A stretch of 64,000 bases of DNA, from the NCBI RefSeq assembly GCF_000003815.2, contig NC_049980.1, positions 30,393,609 to 30,457,608 of the forward strand. Reading direction: 5' to 3'. The DNA is from Branchiostoma floridae. Its lineage: Eukaryota > Chordata > Leptocardii > Amphioxiformes > Branchiostomatidae. The position numbers were made by a program, and so were the translations under genes. The notes under the pieces are model-generated. The model worked only from the letters and a program-made list of their open reading frames with translations, ran no database searches and had not been told where the DNA came from. This document shows positions 12,401 to 24,779 of the stretch, piece by piece; position 1 is the first letter of the stretch; each line of letters begins with the position of its first letter.

Positions 12401-15400
12401 GGCCAGGTGGTCGTTGAGTAAAGGTTGCTTAATGCTTACGTCGATGGGAAAAAAATCTGGACCGAGAAAAAGCGGTCGAAATGGCCAGGTGGTCGCTGAG
12501 AAGAGGTGGTCGCTCGGGCAGGTTTGACTGTATTTCTGCAGTATGTGTTCATCAGGTAACTATTTCTGCAGTATGGATTCATCATGTAACTATTTCTGCA
12601 GTATGGGTTCATCAGTTCAACTATTTCTGCAGTATGGGTTCATCAGGTAAGTATTCCTGCAGTATGGGTTCATCAGGTAACTACCTTTTTTGTATTTCTG
12701 CAGTATGGGTTCATCAGGTAACTAATTCTGCAGTATGGGTTCATTAGGTAACTATTTCTGCAGTATGGGTCTGTTCATTAGGCATTTTGTGGCTTTTGAG
12801 GATTAAGTGGCAAGTTTTCAAATTTTCTCAATAATGAATGACAACATGTATTGTCATCTGAATTTACTTATAACTACGTAATTTAGTGCAACTATTGATG
12901 TACGGAGTTTAGCTGGGCTAACTACAGGTTAATAAGATTTTTGCCTTCTGATTCTTTGCGAGCACATGTTGTTATTTTGAATATGCTATTCTATTTGCTT
13001 ACAATAATACGTTAATTGTATTTTCTATTAATCATATTATGGTGCACAGTTTTAAGCTTACTAAATACATTTTCATTATGTCAGCATTCAGATTATTTTG
13101 ACAAAGTGGATGAAATTTTTTTCCTACCAACACGCAACATTTCATAAAGAGAATGACAGGACAAGTCCTGGAGACGGCCCTGTCAGGTTTTAGCTGAAGA
13201 AAGGAACTCAAGGACCTACCCAGAATGGCCTTCATGGCAGGTCTGAGTTTGAACCACATGTTCTTGAACAGAGCGGTGACTATGGTCCGGTTCAGCCACT
13301 CTGCAAACGCGACCTCGTTAAACACGAAAGGCGACGTGGCGGCCGCTTCAGTCAGAAGGACGAGGATGTTCTTACAGCCAGCGATCCGCGGGGCGTTGAT
13401 CTGCAGGAACTCTTCCTTGGACTGGCCGAGCTTGTCATGGGTGTCAACCTGTGGACACAAATTGGCAAATCATTTAGACTTCAGTTCAAATATGTATCAG
13501 GGCTCCAAATTCAATTTTGGGAATAAGTGCACTAGTGCACCGAACGTGAAAATTCAGTGCACAGAAAAATTTGGATCCACCATTCATTGAACCCAAATTC
13601 TGAAAATAATAATACAACACAAGAAAAGCTTTCTTTTCTGACATTTACATATGGGTATCAAGAACTTAATACTAGTGAACAAAACATATTCTATGCAGTA
13701 CTAGTTGCACAGCTTGAATTATGGATGCACAATTTTTGTGCATATGCATCCAGTTTCGAGCCCTCAGTGTAATACTTTTCATAAAATATACACCATCATA
13801 CAGAATACTGTACTTAAAATTGCATCAGGACATTCAATGTGTGCGATTAGGCAAACTACTCGACAGGAGTAAAGCTGTAAGCACATGTTGGTGACCTGAC
13901 CTAATTCAATCAAAAAGGTACAAAAGTGACGTCATTACAAAATCCAACGTAAGGTGTTTAAGCTTTTACATGTGATTCCATGCTCTTTGTAGGAATGTCT
14001 AAGCTTTGAAATCCTGACACAACACAAATGCCAAGTTGCCATGTAGTTGAACAACCAAACATAGAGGGCACAATTGTACATGTCAACAGATGGACAACTT
14101 AAGCATTAGCACTGTTTGTCCTGCCATGAATGAAGAGCCTTCCAAGTATTGACCATTTGGGTACCGAACCCCAAGCCTTACACTAACCTCTGACTCTAAT
14201 AAAACTTGTGACAGAGGAAAATAAAGATGTACATTTATGAAATTGATTCTATATCAAAAATCTTCATTTTCTACCTGCAATTTTCTGACATCTTTTATCA
14301 ATTGTGATGATTGTTTAGTAGGCAATCAAGGAAGGCATTTTAAAGTCATTGAATGGTTCTAAAATCATATCATCTATTTTTTAAATTAAAGATCACTTAG
14401 AAATCTTTAGCTAGAAATTTTGGGTGGTCCCTTCACTAGTATGAACTGACAAACTTAGATGTCAACTCCAAATCTCAGTGCATACAGGATTTTGTTTGTC
14501 TGTCCTTTTCATTGCCTTTAAGCCAGTTCAACTTTTTTTTAAAATAACTCAAGGGATTCAAAGTTGTTTTTTGCTCAGCTCAAAGAGAATTATGTAATTT
14601 TGTACACATGTAATCAAGACCTTGCAACTATACACCTGCACTTCTCTCTCCACATTGAAACAACATTCACCCATTTTTATACAAGGTATCAATTATTTTC
14701 TTTCTCGGCACCTCTTTGTGGTGGGGTCAAGAGGTGAAACTAATGCCGCTGCCTTGACCATGGCGAAAACGAGCGGTCCATAATGGGCATTGAGTCGGGA
14801 AACAAAACAACACAGTATCGTGTCAACAGATACCGCCGCGTCCTGGCGACCACCACACAAAACCGCCAACGTGACTTTTGCGCCGTCGGTAAAGGTAAAT
14901 GTTTACCTGTAAATATGACCCAGTAAAAACACCTGTACTAAAACACACTCTTCCCCATCACTGTGACCTCTTTCACATCATCGGTCTAAAACTTTTTAAA
15001 AGAAAATGATTGTTGCCAGTAGTGTTGATGACTTCAAAATGCTGGCTATAGCTACAGCATACAGATGGCGATGTTTTATGTTTATCTGACAACACCACTC
15101 AATCAAAACAGCATTACATTCTCCTGATCCCCCTTCCAATGGTGACGCCTGTTTGTTTTCAACAATTGTGCGATGTTTGGATGGTGAATCAGTTGCCCAG
15201 ACTTTCTGAGTGCTTGATAATCTCTAAGTTAGGTGCTTAGCAATGAACTAAACATGTACTTGACCTTAAAAAAAGAAAAGCCTGACTGAATGGCATAGAA
15301 ACAAATGCAGACTAAAAGAAAATGGCCCCAAACACGAGGTAGGAAATGCCATCCCAGATTACTGAGCAGATTTCTGAAGAAACACTTTTCACTATCTGCT

Positions 15401-18400
15401 TTACTTTGTTCAGTAAGATTTTTAAAATAGATTTGGAACAATCTCATGCGAACAATGTATATTTTGTAAGTTGCAGCCAAAGTCACCCATGAAGACCATT
15501 GGGAGTCTATATCATTCTGGTCTATGTGAACAGGTGATCATTCTATGTATAGTATTCTCAATGCTTAATGCGATAATAAGACCACTGATTTTCTTCGACA
15601 TGTAGAAGTACATGTTTGACTGCATACATGTATATATATCCATAAATAATGTACTAGCTAGACCAGACTGTCTCCAGTCTTCCATCCCTAGTCTGTTGAC
15701 TACAGTGCAACCATGGTGCACGTTACTTCTGCACTGTTGTGTCAACTTTGTAGTTTTTTGTAGCCTACATGCCCGGGTGGCAAGCCAGGTCAGCAGGGGT
15801 CTGTTGAACTAGGACCCTCCACTTTCCGCAACTCTGGTGCAACACTTGGGTGCAAGAATACTCTCTGAACTCAGAAGAGTTTAGGCATTTTTGTCAGGCT
15901 TTCTATTTTGTTCCTTCTTTCCTCTCTGCCAGCCAAATGATTGTAACTATGTTGAAGTGATTAGGTATTGATGCTTGCGTCTGCTGGCAGAGGTTTGGCT
16001 GTCGGACATGAAGAAAACGGGGCAAAATAGAAAGCCTGACAAAACGCCTAAAATCATGTTAAATAAACTTTAATAAAGACTGGTCCAAACTTCTGTTAGG
16101 GGAGTAGTTGCCATCTTGGGCTACCAATTGACTGATGGGCTAAAAGGGATTAGGCTACCTGTAGCACAATGAAGTAAATCTACTGTATCACTTTGATTGT
16201 GAAAAAAGGGCAGTTCAACAGTGTATAGAATCATCCAGGCTATCAGGTTTTTATTTATAATGGTGACTGACTACACTCTAGATGAAAGAAGTGAATTTTG
16301 AACACTTGAACATATAGCTACTTCGTGACAGAAAAGCAATTTCTATGTCATTTTTTGTCTTTAGCAGCGATAGTATTGTGTGAGGATGAACAACTAACGA
16401 TGCCCAAGCTTTCAGGGGTAGACTCTCTCAAAGCCGGCACAATATTGGATCAGCATAGATCTTAGGACTGTACCAAGGTTTGATGCTTAAAGGCTAACGT
16501 AAGGTTGCCATGTACACTGTTTCAGTGACCAACGCTACTCACGTCAATAACAACATCAAGGTAACACAACACCTCAGACAAACAGCCGCACAAAGATGCG
16601 AGGGGATCAAAACAGGAGGATCCATTGCCAGGGGAGCCGGTCTGAATGGGGGGAGTTAAACTTGTTATGATGCACCATTGTCCCCCACTGGCTGACGTAT
16701 AATGCACTGTGAATGGGATGATCAAGTTGCTCTATAGCTACATGCTCTATAGCTAAGAGTCGTAACAAGGTTCAGCAACTTAGAGTTTCTTTCATCCAGA
16801 TGGGGTTTTGATGATCAAGTTGCCCTTAAGTACCATAACAAGATTTAGCCAGTCCTTTTTTTCTTTCATGTACATAATAAGATAAGGTTTTGCAGCAACA
16901 TTAGTACAAAAGTGCAAGATCACCCAACTGACTCTTGGAGCAAAGATTAGATGGGTGGGTTGCAATTTGCCATGTTGGATGGCCAACTGTCAGAAAACAC
17001 TGGGCAAATCAGAAGAAGGACAGTCTTCCTATGCAACCATATGCTTGTTACTTAAAAAACAAAAATCTCCCTAACATAATATATTACTTTTTTTTTGCTT
17101 CAGTTTCTCACAAAAAATAAAATGAGAATACCGGTATGGAAAAAAATCTATAAAATAATGATTTTAATGGGAAACAGACAGCAAATAAAGTGATACAAAA
17201 CTAAATATTCTGCCTGGATATCCTGCTTTCATTTTTGTCCACATATAAATTCACTTGTTCAAACTCAAAGTCTTTTACAAAAATTCTTAACATTTAAAGT
17301 TTTCTTAATGTTTTAATGAACTTTAAAGCCATATACATGTACCTTTTATATCTATATGATGAAGTAATACTTAAAAATGTTGCTTCTGACCAGGCAAGTT
17401 GTGTTTATCAAACCATTTATTCATTAATTAATTCCAAGATGTAGTGCGGTACTGTGGCAAGGACTTCAATTTTATTATGTCCTTCATTCTGACGCTGGCA
17501 CACAAGAAAGCACGAGCACCTCCACTTTTGCCTGAGCTTTAAAAGCACAGCAAACAAAAAAGCACAAACCAACAACCACGTACACGCCCCTCTGGCCTTC
17601 CACATACATCTATGACACTGAGGAGAACTTGAAAGACAGAAAATGTCACGTTTGGCAGTGTGAGAGACAGGTGTGTTTGCAGGTAAACTTAGGCACAGTA
17701 GGTTTCTTTCTTTGAGTTTGATTACATACTTTGGGCAAACAGCATTCCTTCAGGAGAGTTCAAAGTCTAGGGAAGGTCTGATTGTCGATTGTACAACACT
17801 TCTAATATGTACTTGAATGACTTTCAAAGAAAGAACATTTATTTGACAAGCTCTTTCATTAAACTTGATCAGATGTAAATGTGACATATACAAAATGACA
17901 TTTGCTAAACTACTGTTGGACAGCTACGTTTCAACACATCTGTTAGCTTTTATTTACCTTCAGTCAGATTACCTTGATTTATTTGTGTTTGTCAGGAAAA
18001 AACTTCCTGCTTTGACTATTTGATTCAGAGCTCAAGGAAAATGTTTCAAAACTACCAAAATCATGAGCGTCCATCATTTCATGGGTGTTAAATAAGATCA
18101 ATATAAAATAACATTATAACTATAACATAAGATCAAGTACTTTAATTTGGGACACCATAAATCACATGCTGCATGTGCGACCAAGCAAATACTTGAAAAA
18201 GATCAAGTGTGAAAGCCTGCTATTCTGCTCCATTAAATTCTTGCAGATCCATAGTCACTGGCAATAAACAGACACAGGCTGACAACCCCTCATGAATGCA
18301 TGTCTGCACTATAGTATAAATGTATGTACAAATGTAGCAGGTTTGAACCTCTGAGAACAAAAGAGTTAAGGCTGCATATCATACACAAGGTTCAGAAAAC

Positions 18401-21351
18401 AAAATTCCTTTTATTCACACTGAGTCTCCTATGGTCAACAAATATCTGTTGATTCTCCCCAACCACTGAAGCAGAGGAGACACAAACAAAGCAGCTGATC
18501 ACAAGGAAACGTTACAAGGTCTTGTTGAGGGAAACTGGCTCTCTGTTTGGGCATACCGCATACACCACGGTTCAGTGCGTGTTTTCATGTAAAAGGGTTG
18601 CATTTCAACTGGTGCAGGTTGGGCTTGAACTAGACTTGGGATTGAGTCTCTCCTAATCTGAGCATTCTTATGCCTGTCAGGTTATGAAATGGTAGTCTGT
18701 AGGAAGCTTGAGAAGTACAAATATGCCAAAAGGTTACCCTAAAATGTTACTGTTATGTAGGTAGCAGTAATTTTCACAAACTTTTCCTGTCACCAACATC
18801 CTATTACTGTAAATGCAGAAATGTTCGCGGTGGATTAATGTTCGCGGTTTTCGCGCTGACCACTTTACCCCGAACTTAAAACCACCGCGAACATTGTTCT
18901 ATTATGGTATTAGACTGCAGTTTTTGGTGTTACCGCGAACTTAAATCCACCGCGAAAAGTCCTTTTCCCGCTACCGCGAAATTAAATCCCCGCGAACTTA
19001 AATACATTTACAGTAATAAGTTACATGTTCTTAAAAACAGTCCAAAGTTTCTCAGTAGCAAAGTCTCTCACAATATTAACACCTTGAACTTCTTTCTACC
19101 TTTTTATTTCATTCTCAGCCTCTGAAAAAAAAACTCCCTTTCAACCTGACAAGGTTATTAATGACTTCCCCCTAGGGGATTAAGGGTTTAATCCCCTGAC
19201 ACACTCCCCTCGTTAGTAGTGGTCGTTAAGTCAAATTGTCACCTAGTTACCAACTCAAACAAACAGCCTGATCTCCTGGAGGGTAGATAAAGAACTATTC
19301 TGTTGCTATTTGTGAAATTATCGAAAATACAAGAGTAATTCTCTTTAGCCTACTTTTTATAGTGTTGGGTAAATTTGAAGGCATATCAAAAGCCTATTGA
19401 GGGGCATGTACTGGTAGGGCCAATCTATTAAAGATCTCTATGCCCAATCTATCATCATGAATCTAGTATCCATTTATCCATTCATTCATATCTACATTTA
19501 TCTACTAGTACTGTAGTAAGTTTCTACATTTATGTGTACCCTAAGATGTGTCAATTACATGGAGCTTAGCTGTCTTGTTTTTCTTTTAAATCTTGCCAAA
19601 TGCAGTATTTGTTATTTAATGTGTCACTAGTATTGAGTTAGGCTCTCAAGACAATGAGCAGTTTAAGACCAGTGAATTTCTCTATTATTGATACATGTAA
19701 AATAGGATGCACCATAAACTGAATGACCTCTTTCATAAATTGCAGTCAATTTGTTAAAATAGTAGTACCCAGTAGAATTCAAAAAGAGAAGACAAAAAGT
19801 TAGGTTCTAACAGATTGCCATCCAGCTTTTAATTATTTAAAATAGGTCAACTTCTTATTACTCTTTTATCGCTTCCGTGGCCTTATCATTGTGACATCTG
19901 AATATATCTGTCCAAAGTAGGACTTCTATGACATATGACTTCTATGATATATGTAAATGTAATGATACATGTTGATAGATTTAATAATAATACTCAATGT
20001 AAGCTGTATTTCATCTAATGCTACCTCATGACCTCAATGAAAAGCAGCCTGCAGGCGATTTGAGCTTCTCATGAATAAATATTTAAGGTTCAAACAGATA
20101 ATAATAGTCTGAAGGAAACAGACTTACTTGTATGTTCTTCTTCAGTAGATCTGCCTTCATGTTCTGCGCTAGTCTGACGTCAGCTGGGTCGTACACCAGG
20201 TACACTGTGTCCACGCGGGGCCGCTTCAACCTCACGCGGAGGTGCCAACCTTCGCGCATCTTCTGCTCATTGTCCAGAATCTGCAGCATCTCCGACAGAA
20301 TCTTCTTCCGCACGATACGGCTCTCTATGCTGAGGAAGGATACCATGTCCTGCTCCGTGAGCGCCATCAGGAGGAACCCATCGATCCCGTTCTCCGCGAA
20401 GGCCTGGCAGAAAAATTCCCGTACCCTCATCCCCGCTAGCCACTCCTGCACGTCGTTTACCGTCCATTGGCGGAGTTTTGTTTTCTTATACTGACCCGTG
20501 AATTCCGTCTCGGACACCAACGGGGGCAATGCTGGGACCATTGCTGTGGATAATTTCTCCAAAAAGACGCTGAGAGAGCCGACTACCATGGAGCTTTTTT
20601 CAGCGAGGCTGCTCTTTGCGATTTTCCCTGACGTTAGGTCCACAATGTCATCCAGGAAGGGTGCATACTGTGGCGGTATGTCTGTGGGGCTGTACAAGAC
20701 AAGAAACAGTTGTGGTGGTTTTGACGCAGATACCGTTCTTTCCAGCAGAACCTTGCCTTCATACAGAGACATGGCGCTCTGGAAGTAGCTGTCTGATAGG
20801 ATGAGGATTGCAGCGCGGCATTTCTCCACCGCCTCTAGACGCTGCGTGAACCATGTAGGGGAATCAATAGTTTTCTCATCCTTGTCGAACCAAATATCTT
20901 CCGCTAGATTATTCTCCTTCAGTTGCCGGACGGTTTCAACGACAAACTTCTTCTCCAGATACGCGGCATCAGGGGAGTAAGAGAAGTAGATGCTTTTCTT
21001 TCCGGGCTTGCGCTTCTTGTGGGACGTTGGCGGTGGTGCGAGCGTCTTCTCATTCTTCATGCCGCCCTTTGTGCTTTCGTGGAACCCCGAGTCGGTCCCT
21101 CCCTGAGGTTCGGCTACTTTGAGTTTCTCTACATCGTCGCCAGGCTGGGAGATCTCACTCTCCTGCATGTCTTTGTTCTTGGCTGTGATTTCTATACTGA
21201 TGAATGAATCCTCGCGAGATGCGGCGAGGGGTTCCGCTTGTTTCGGCAGTCCCGCGTTTTCGAGTCCTTGTGTATGTGGTGTGTCATGGTAGTGCCAGGC
21301 AACAGGATCAGCGGCCGTCTCGTCACCGCTCCCAAGCCCACTCTCCGCCAT
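9482..21351 (-). CDS. TIR-like / SAM / TIR-like / TIR multidomain protein (714 aa)
   Basis: Cytosolic signalling or effector protein of TIR type; no signal peptide or membrane segment is visible. Coding exons (minus): 21351-20128, 13448-13220, 11454-11281, 10434-10299, 9863-9482, with junction phases 0, 1, 1 and 2 that match throughout. Residues 1-115 are low-complexity linker. TIR-like domain 1 is at about 118-250 (KKSIYFSYSPD, LILSDSYF). A SAM domain is at about 294-362 (LRQWTVNDVQEWL, GIDGFLLMALTEQDM). TIR-like domain 2 is at about 380-484 and is split by the 6.7-kb first intron (VYLVYDP; FVFNEVAFAEWL). A linker at 485-552 precedes a complete C-terminal TIR at 555-690 (KVFISYQWD, TCWADI, NCSKDLTLAE). 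Glu651 sits where the catalytic Glu of the SARM1 TIR NADase lies (KD-x4-E spacing). SAM plus TIR recalls SARM1, but no ARM repeats are present. NAD-cleaving activity is inference; an adaptor role is the alternative. Confidence 0.88.
11033..11350. repeat. Tandem duplication of the exon 3 3' end and donor of the TIR/SAM gene
   Basis: Two units of about 156 bp. The functional unit (about 11190-11347) holds the last part of coding exon 3, its donor and about 90 bp of intron. The second unit (about 11034-11184) lies downstream in the intron with the same half-exon and a GTAATG donor, differing by scattered substitutions. It lacks the start of the exon and an obvious acceptor, so it could serve only as an alternative downstream 5' splice site. 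Confidence 0.85.
11661..12532. mobile_element. TA-flanked DNA transposon derivative, about 870 bp
   Basis: Terminal inverted repeats begin TACAGTCAAACCTGCCC at 11661 and end with the complement at 12532. Subterminal copies of a GGTGGTCGCTGAGAAG motif occur near both ends. There is no transposase reading frame. The TA at each edge suggests a Tc1/mariner-like target duplication (inference). It sits in intron 2 of the TIR/SAM gene. A decayed relative starts near 31316 and another spans about 55857-56168. Confidence 0.75.
12531..12770. repeat. Minisatellite, about 30-33 bp unit, roughly 8 copies
   Basis: Tandem units built on TTTCTGCAGTATGGGTTCAT followed by CAGGTAACTA, starting exactly where the preceding transposon ends, so it probably arose next to or from its edge. 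It lies in intron 2 of the TIR/SAM gene. A plus-strand open frame through it is a by-product of the repeat. Confidence 0.85.
13499..13765. mobile_element. MITE with AGGGCTCGAAA-type ends
   Basis: Starts AGGGCTCCAAATT and ends TTTCGAGCCCT, with an internal stretch about residues from GTGCACTAGTGCAC typical of the family. An 84-bp relative with cleaner ends is nested at 37691-37774. It lies just upstream, in transcript terms, of coding exon 2 of the TIR/SAM gene. Confidence 0.6.
15886..16053. mobile_element. Palindromic MITE-like element
   Basis: The outer arms GTCAGGCTTTCTATTTTG (left) and CAAAATAGAAAGCCTGAC (right) are exact complements. Inner arms around CTCTGCCAGCC and GGCAGAGG pair less well. 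About 168 bp overall; no coding potential. Confidence 0.65.
18805..19015. mobile_element. TA-flanked MITE with TACTGTAAATGCAG ends
   Basis: About 211 bp. Starts TACTGTAAATGCAGAAATG and ends CATTTACAGTA. The interior is a run of alternating TTCGCGGTGG and ACCGCGAA palindromic segments. Two further copies lie in the window at 37583-37886 and about 39918-40511, all with TA at both edges, so a Tc1/mariner-type MITE is likely. Confidence 0.8.
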
Positions 21352-21553
21352 CCTCGCTAGGGGACCGCGATCTCTCCTGCATTCTGTTGTCCGTTGCTAT
21401 GACAACATTTTACAGCACAGAAATTGGCAGAATTTTTTGGGGGTTGTTACTGTTATTTTTGTTTAGATATGTTGTGGTCTGGCTGTGTAAAAATATGCAG
21501 CACTTGCAGCTTGGTTATCTTTGAAGTTGGCTTGCTCCGGTTGATAAAATGTC
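21352..21553 (-). other. Candidate 5' UTR part of the first coding exon, TIR/SAM gene
   Basis: Going upstream of the ATG on the minus strand, a good acceptor (TTTTCCTGCAG) ends at 21554, so an untranslated segment would start at 21553. It would pair with the candidate donor at 24011. No upstream in-frame ATG precedes the chosen start in this segment. Inference from splice consensus only. Confidence 0.4.
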
Positions 21554-22189
21554 CTGCAGGAAAACAACAAAAGTCATCAGCGCATGTTTAAAACTGTCAA
21601 TTTTCAGTGATGAAACATGTAAGAAAACAACGAAAATAGTACTCTAAACTTTGCAAACACATATACCAAAGCAACAAAATACCAGAGCAAAAACATTAAA
21701 GCATCTTCTTACATTTCATATTGTCCAGACTAGGGTATGTACATGTTTGTAGTCTCGTGTTTTACTTCATAATACAAGCTCCCAAGGGGAATAACACAGA
21801 AAAAGAAATGTACATTGTAAATGTAACGGTTTGACATGATTGATGAAGCTTACTAGTAACAATACAATTTTCCAGCCTCTTACAAGAGTAAGGAGCAGCC
21901 CAGGTGGTTTTCATTAGTATGACAGGACAGATCTGACAAAACGTGCAAGCACAACACAGACACAGTAAATGGGCCATGAAGACAGCAAAGTCTTCTTTGA
22001 CTCCTTTTAAACAGGTGGGTGGGGAGGGGAAACTTCATTAAGGACAGTTTAAGGGTTCACATACTCTGTAAGACCTGCAGGTAACAAAATTATCTGTAAG
22101 CCATTTGTAACATGATTCTAAGACTATTACTTCCTTTAATGGAATAACTTTGGAAGCATTTTACCACGCTGAGATTCAGTGAGTTAGAG

Positions 22190-22350
22190 TGGTGGTGGTA
22201 TGTTGGCGTAATAGTTTAAGGGTGTTTGGCCCAGAACCAAGACGTCCTGGCTTTGAATCCCATGACATGCTGTGCCCAAATGGCACTTAGCATGAATTTC
22301 CTCATCCAGTTGTAAAAATGGGTAACTGACATTTACTTGGGAGATAAAAC
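22190..22350 (+). mobile_element. tRNA-derived SINE-like repeat
   Basis: A tRNA-like head (TTGGCGTAATAGTTTAAGG as degenerate A box, CTTTGAATCCC as B box) is followed by a tail with the TGCCCAAATGGCACTT core. The same tail logic recurs in the copies at about 30560 and 43058. Head divergence suggests it is not a working tRNA gene. Confidence 0.5.
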
Positions 22351-23810
22351 TATTAAAAAAGTGGAAGGAGGGGGATGGTCTCACTCATTCACTCACTATC
22401 GATTGTTTGGTCTCCTCCTTCCAATTTAGTAGTTGTACCCTGGATACATGGCATAGCTCGATTAAATCTTGCTTACAGCAGCTCAGCAATGGCTAGCCAC
22501 CTCGGGGAGGGGCTAGTTACTGCGTTATTGAGTTACAGCAGGAGACAGCAAATTTGTGTTATACAGACTACCTGGATACGGTAGATAAAAACACACAGCC
22601 TTAGAAAAGGCTCTCAGACTGCTATCCCACTGGCTGATATCATCCCAGTATCAATCACAAAGAGCTCAGAGAAAGACTTAAGTCCTTATTGAGGAGGCAC
22701 TACTTCTAACCACAGACTTTTTGCTAAGATAAAAAGATCTTACATACTATTTCATTTTAAAAGCCTAAGCTGGCATTTACAATAAAGACAATTTGGACAG
22801 TATTGATGCCATTGTGGAGCCTCAATCCTTGTACACTGGGACTTGATCTGATTAGGATGCACGGGAAGTAGCCATGAATAGAAGACATAAAGGGACAATT
22901 TACTACAATATTGAGTTAAGTCTTAAGAGTAAAAAGTTTACTGTGGGGCAGAAAAAATCTTAATGAGGCCGAGGCCAGCAAGAAAACCGTGAAAATCACT
23001 CAACCATAGACATGACAAGATTTTTAGAAAATGGTACAGCCAGAAAATGATACTGTAATTCACTTCTCGGTACCAAAATTTCAGTCCTAGAAACCTCAAC
23101 TTCTTCTCCGAACGAAATGTTTATGGTAGGCTAGCGGCAGGTTCGCGTTAAAAAGTCGACAAATTATTTGTTATCCATAATGATAAGGTCACTTTACAGG
23201 CGTCACCGCAAAAACCATTAGCATAAAAGTATGGTTAAAAAATCAGGAATTACAGTAACTACAACTGTTCATTCTAACATCTGCTTGGAGATTCCTATCT
23301 TCTTACTCCTGTTGTGACTTCCAGGTTGGGTGGACCTGTGTACACCTGTGTGCATACCGATCATGGCACCGCCAACAAACAAAACAAACTAGCTCCGCCA
23401 CGGCTTCTTTAGAGACAATTAGGGACACCTGGATGGCAAAAGTGACAGTAATTTGTTCTGGCGTAGTTATAGCAACCAATTGCAACCATTAAAGCTATCT
23501 GTGGATTCACTGATTTGCAGAGTGTTTGCACAACGGTTTTCTCTGTGATCATAAGTCAGAAGTCTCCACGTTGTCTACAACTGATGAATTCAGATTCTAC
23601 AGTAACTTATGAAATTTGAAAACAATAAAAATTATGTAATAGTAAATGAAATGTTCAGTATCCATAATGCTTACAATTAAGGAGAATTACGACAAAACAT
23701 CTCTCTCCGATTAAATAAACAACCACCTTGATGTGCTTAGTAACTAACAGACCAAGTAAATAATCAATCTCCTAATGTATTGATGATCGCACATCTCTCG
23801 ATCGTACAGA
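22351..23810. other. Upstream sequence of the TIR/SAM gene, no supported gene
   Basis: AT-rich sequence that is probably a 5' UTR intron of the TIR/SAM gene if the exon at 24012 is real. Only short unconnected frames are open. I see no promoter, RNA gene or repeat array. Confidence 0.45.
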
Positions 23811-23814
23811 CTTG

Positions 23815-23900
23815 CCCGGCATTATGATATAGATGGGAATCGAACCAACGACTCCTCATACCTAAATCCTTGCTCTTGAGTCACCAGGCGACCGGTGGCT
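23815..23900 (-). mobile_element. tRNA-like SINE head, minus strand
   Basis: On the minus strand the sequence reads a degenerate A box (GCCTGGTGACTCAAGAG) and a perfect B box (GGTTCGATTCC) about 50 bp apart, but the acceptor stem does not pair. I therefore read it as a tRNA-derived SINE head rather than a functional tRNA gene. Confidence 0.45.
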
Positions 23901-24011
23901 GGACAAACTTCGTCGCGATCAAAACGTTTCCGTTTCTAATTTTACCCAGTTAAATTTCTGCACGTGTGCCCCTCCCCGTAGTCTGTTGAAGCATAACAAA
24001 GTCCGGTTTAC

Positions 24012-24130
24012 CTGTGGGTGAGTCTCCGGTGTTGTGGCCGGTCACCTGTCGTACTTGTGGTCCTGAGGACTGGACAGAAGAGGTGCTCCAAGTCGTTGAG
24101 CCTTTTTACATGCCGCCGCCGCCGCGCGCA
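24012..24130 (-). other. Candidate 5' untranslated exon and promoter side of the TIR/SAM gene
   Basis: A GC/CpG-rich patch (about 24110-24130 with CCGCCGCCGCGCGC) is followed, on the minus strand, by a donor CACAG|GTAAAC with the exon ending at 24012. Joining to 21553 would give a 5' UTR intron of about 2.5 kb. The transcription start would then lie roughly 0.7 kb from the candidate first exon of the divergent homeobox gene. Confidence 0.4.
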
Positions 24131-24779
24131 TCGCATGGAAACCAAACAGTAATGGATCAGGATAGCCCCAGGTAAACAAGACTGTACCAATGAGATGGGG
24201 TGACGAGGTAAATGAAGACGTGAATAAATTAACGTTACTTTCAAAAAATACTTCATAAGTTACATTGACTATCATATATAGTTTAAATAAAACAAGATTA
24301 AGTCCTATTGAGAAACAGTTTTGCTATTTGAACGTTTTATCTACAACTAAAATTTCAGTTGGACACACTGAAAGTAATGGACTATTCCAGACGTAATTAA
24401 AGACAGGAGTTTCTGACCCAGAAAAGAAGCCTCACTATTCCAACTTTTCACACGTTGAAGTTAAAACTTCCGTGTCTAATGTATACAGATAAGATGGTGA
24501 TGGTTTTAAGTAAGTTACAGAGAGACAAAAATATATTGTGGAGGGACTTTTTTCCGGAGGGAGTCTAAGAGAACAGCGTTAGTTGATAGTTTAGTTTTAA
24601 CTTTTGTGAAAAAGTAGTGATGAAATCTTGAAGACAAGAAGTAGGAGACTGAGTTTGCTGAGTAAATTAAGTGGGTGCTGATGTATTAAGTGCCCAGATG
24701 CGGGTAAACTTGAAGAAACCGGCGGACTTGACGTCTAGTTAACTGGTCACTGACGGTAACCGGAATGGTTAATTACATA

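Larger units (their letters stand above)
13766..20127. other. Large first coding intron of the TIR/SAM gene
   Basis: This is most of the 6.7-kb intron between coding exons 1 and 2. I found no frame-compatible cassette exon on the minus strand and no gene on the plus strand. It contains a palindromic element at about 15886-16053, a short direct duplication around 16715-16860 and a TA-flanked MITE at 18805-19015. The rest is AT-rich with no visible structure. Confidence 0.6.

Noticed and set aside
12481-12747. 88-codon repetitive open frame
   Set aside because: It is the translation of the 30-33-bp minisatellite in intron 2 of the TIR/SAM gene.
17417-17605. Hydrophobic 62-codon minus-strand frame in the large TIR/SAM intron
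   Set aside because: No flanking splice sites of phase 0 on both sides and no family resemblance, so not accepted as a cassette exon.
20132-21524. Plus-strand open frames opposite the first TIR/SAM coding exon
   Set aside because: They are antisense shadows of a well-supported 408-codon exon with TIR-like and SAM domains.
23815-23900. Possible minus-strand tRNA gene
   Set aside because: The B box is perfect but the acceptor stem is not complementary; read as a SINE head.
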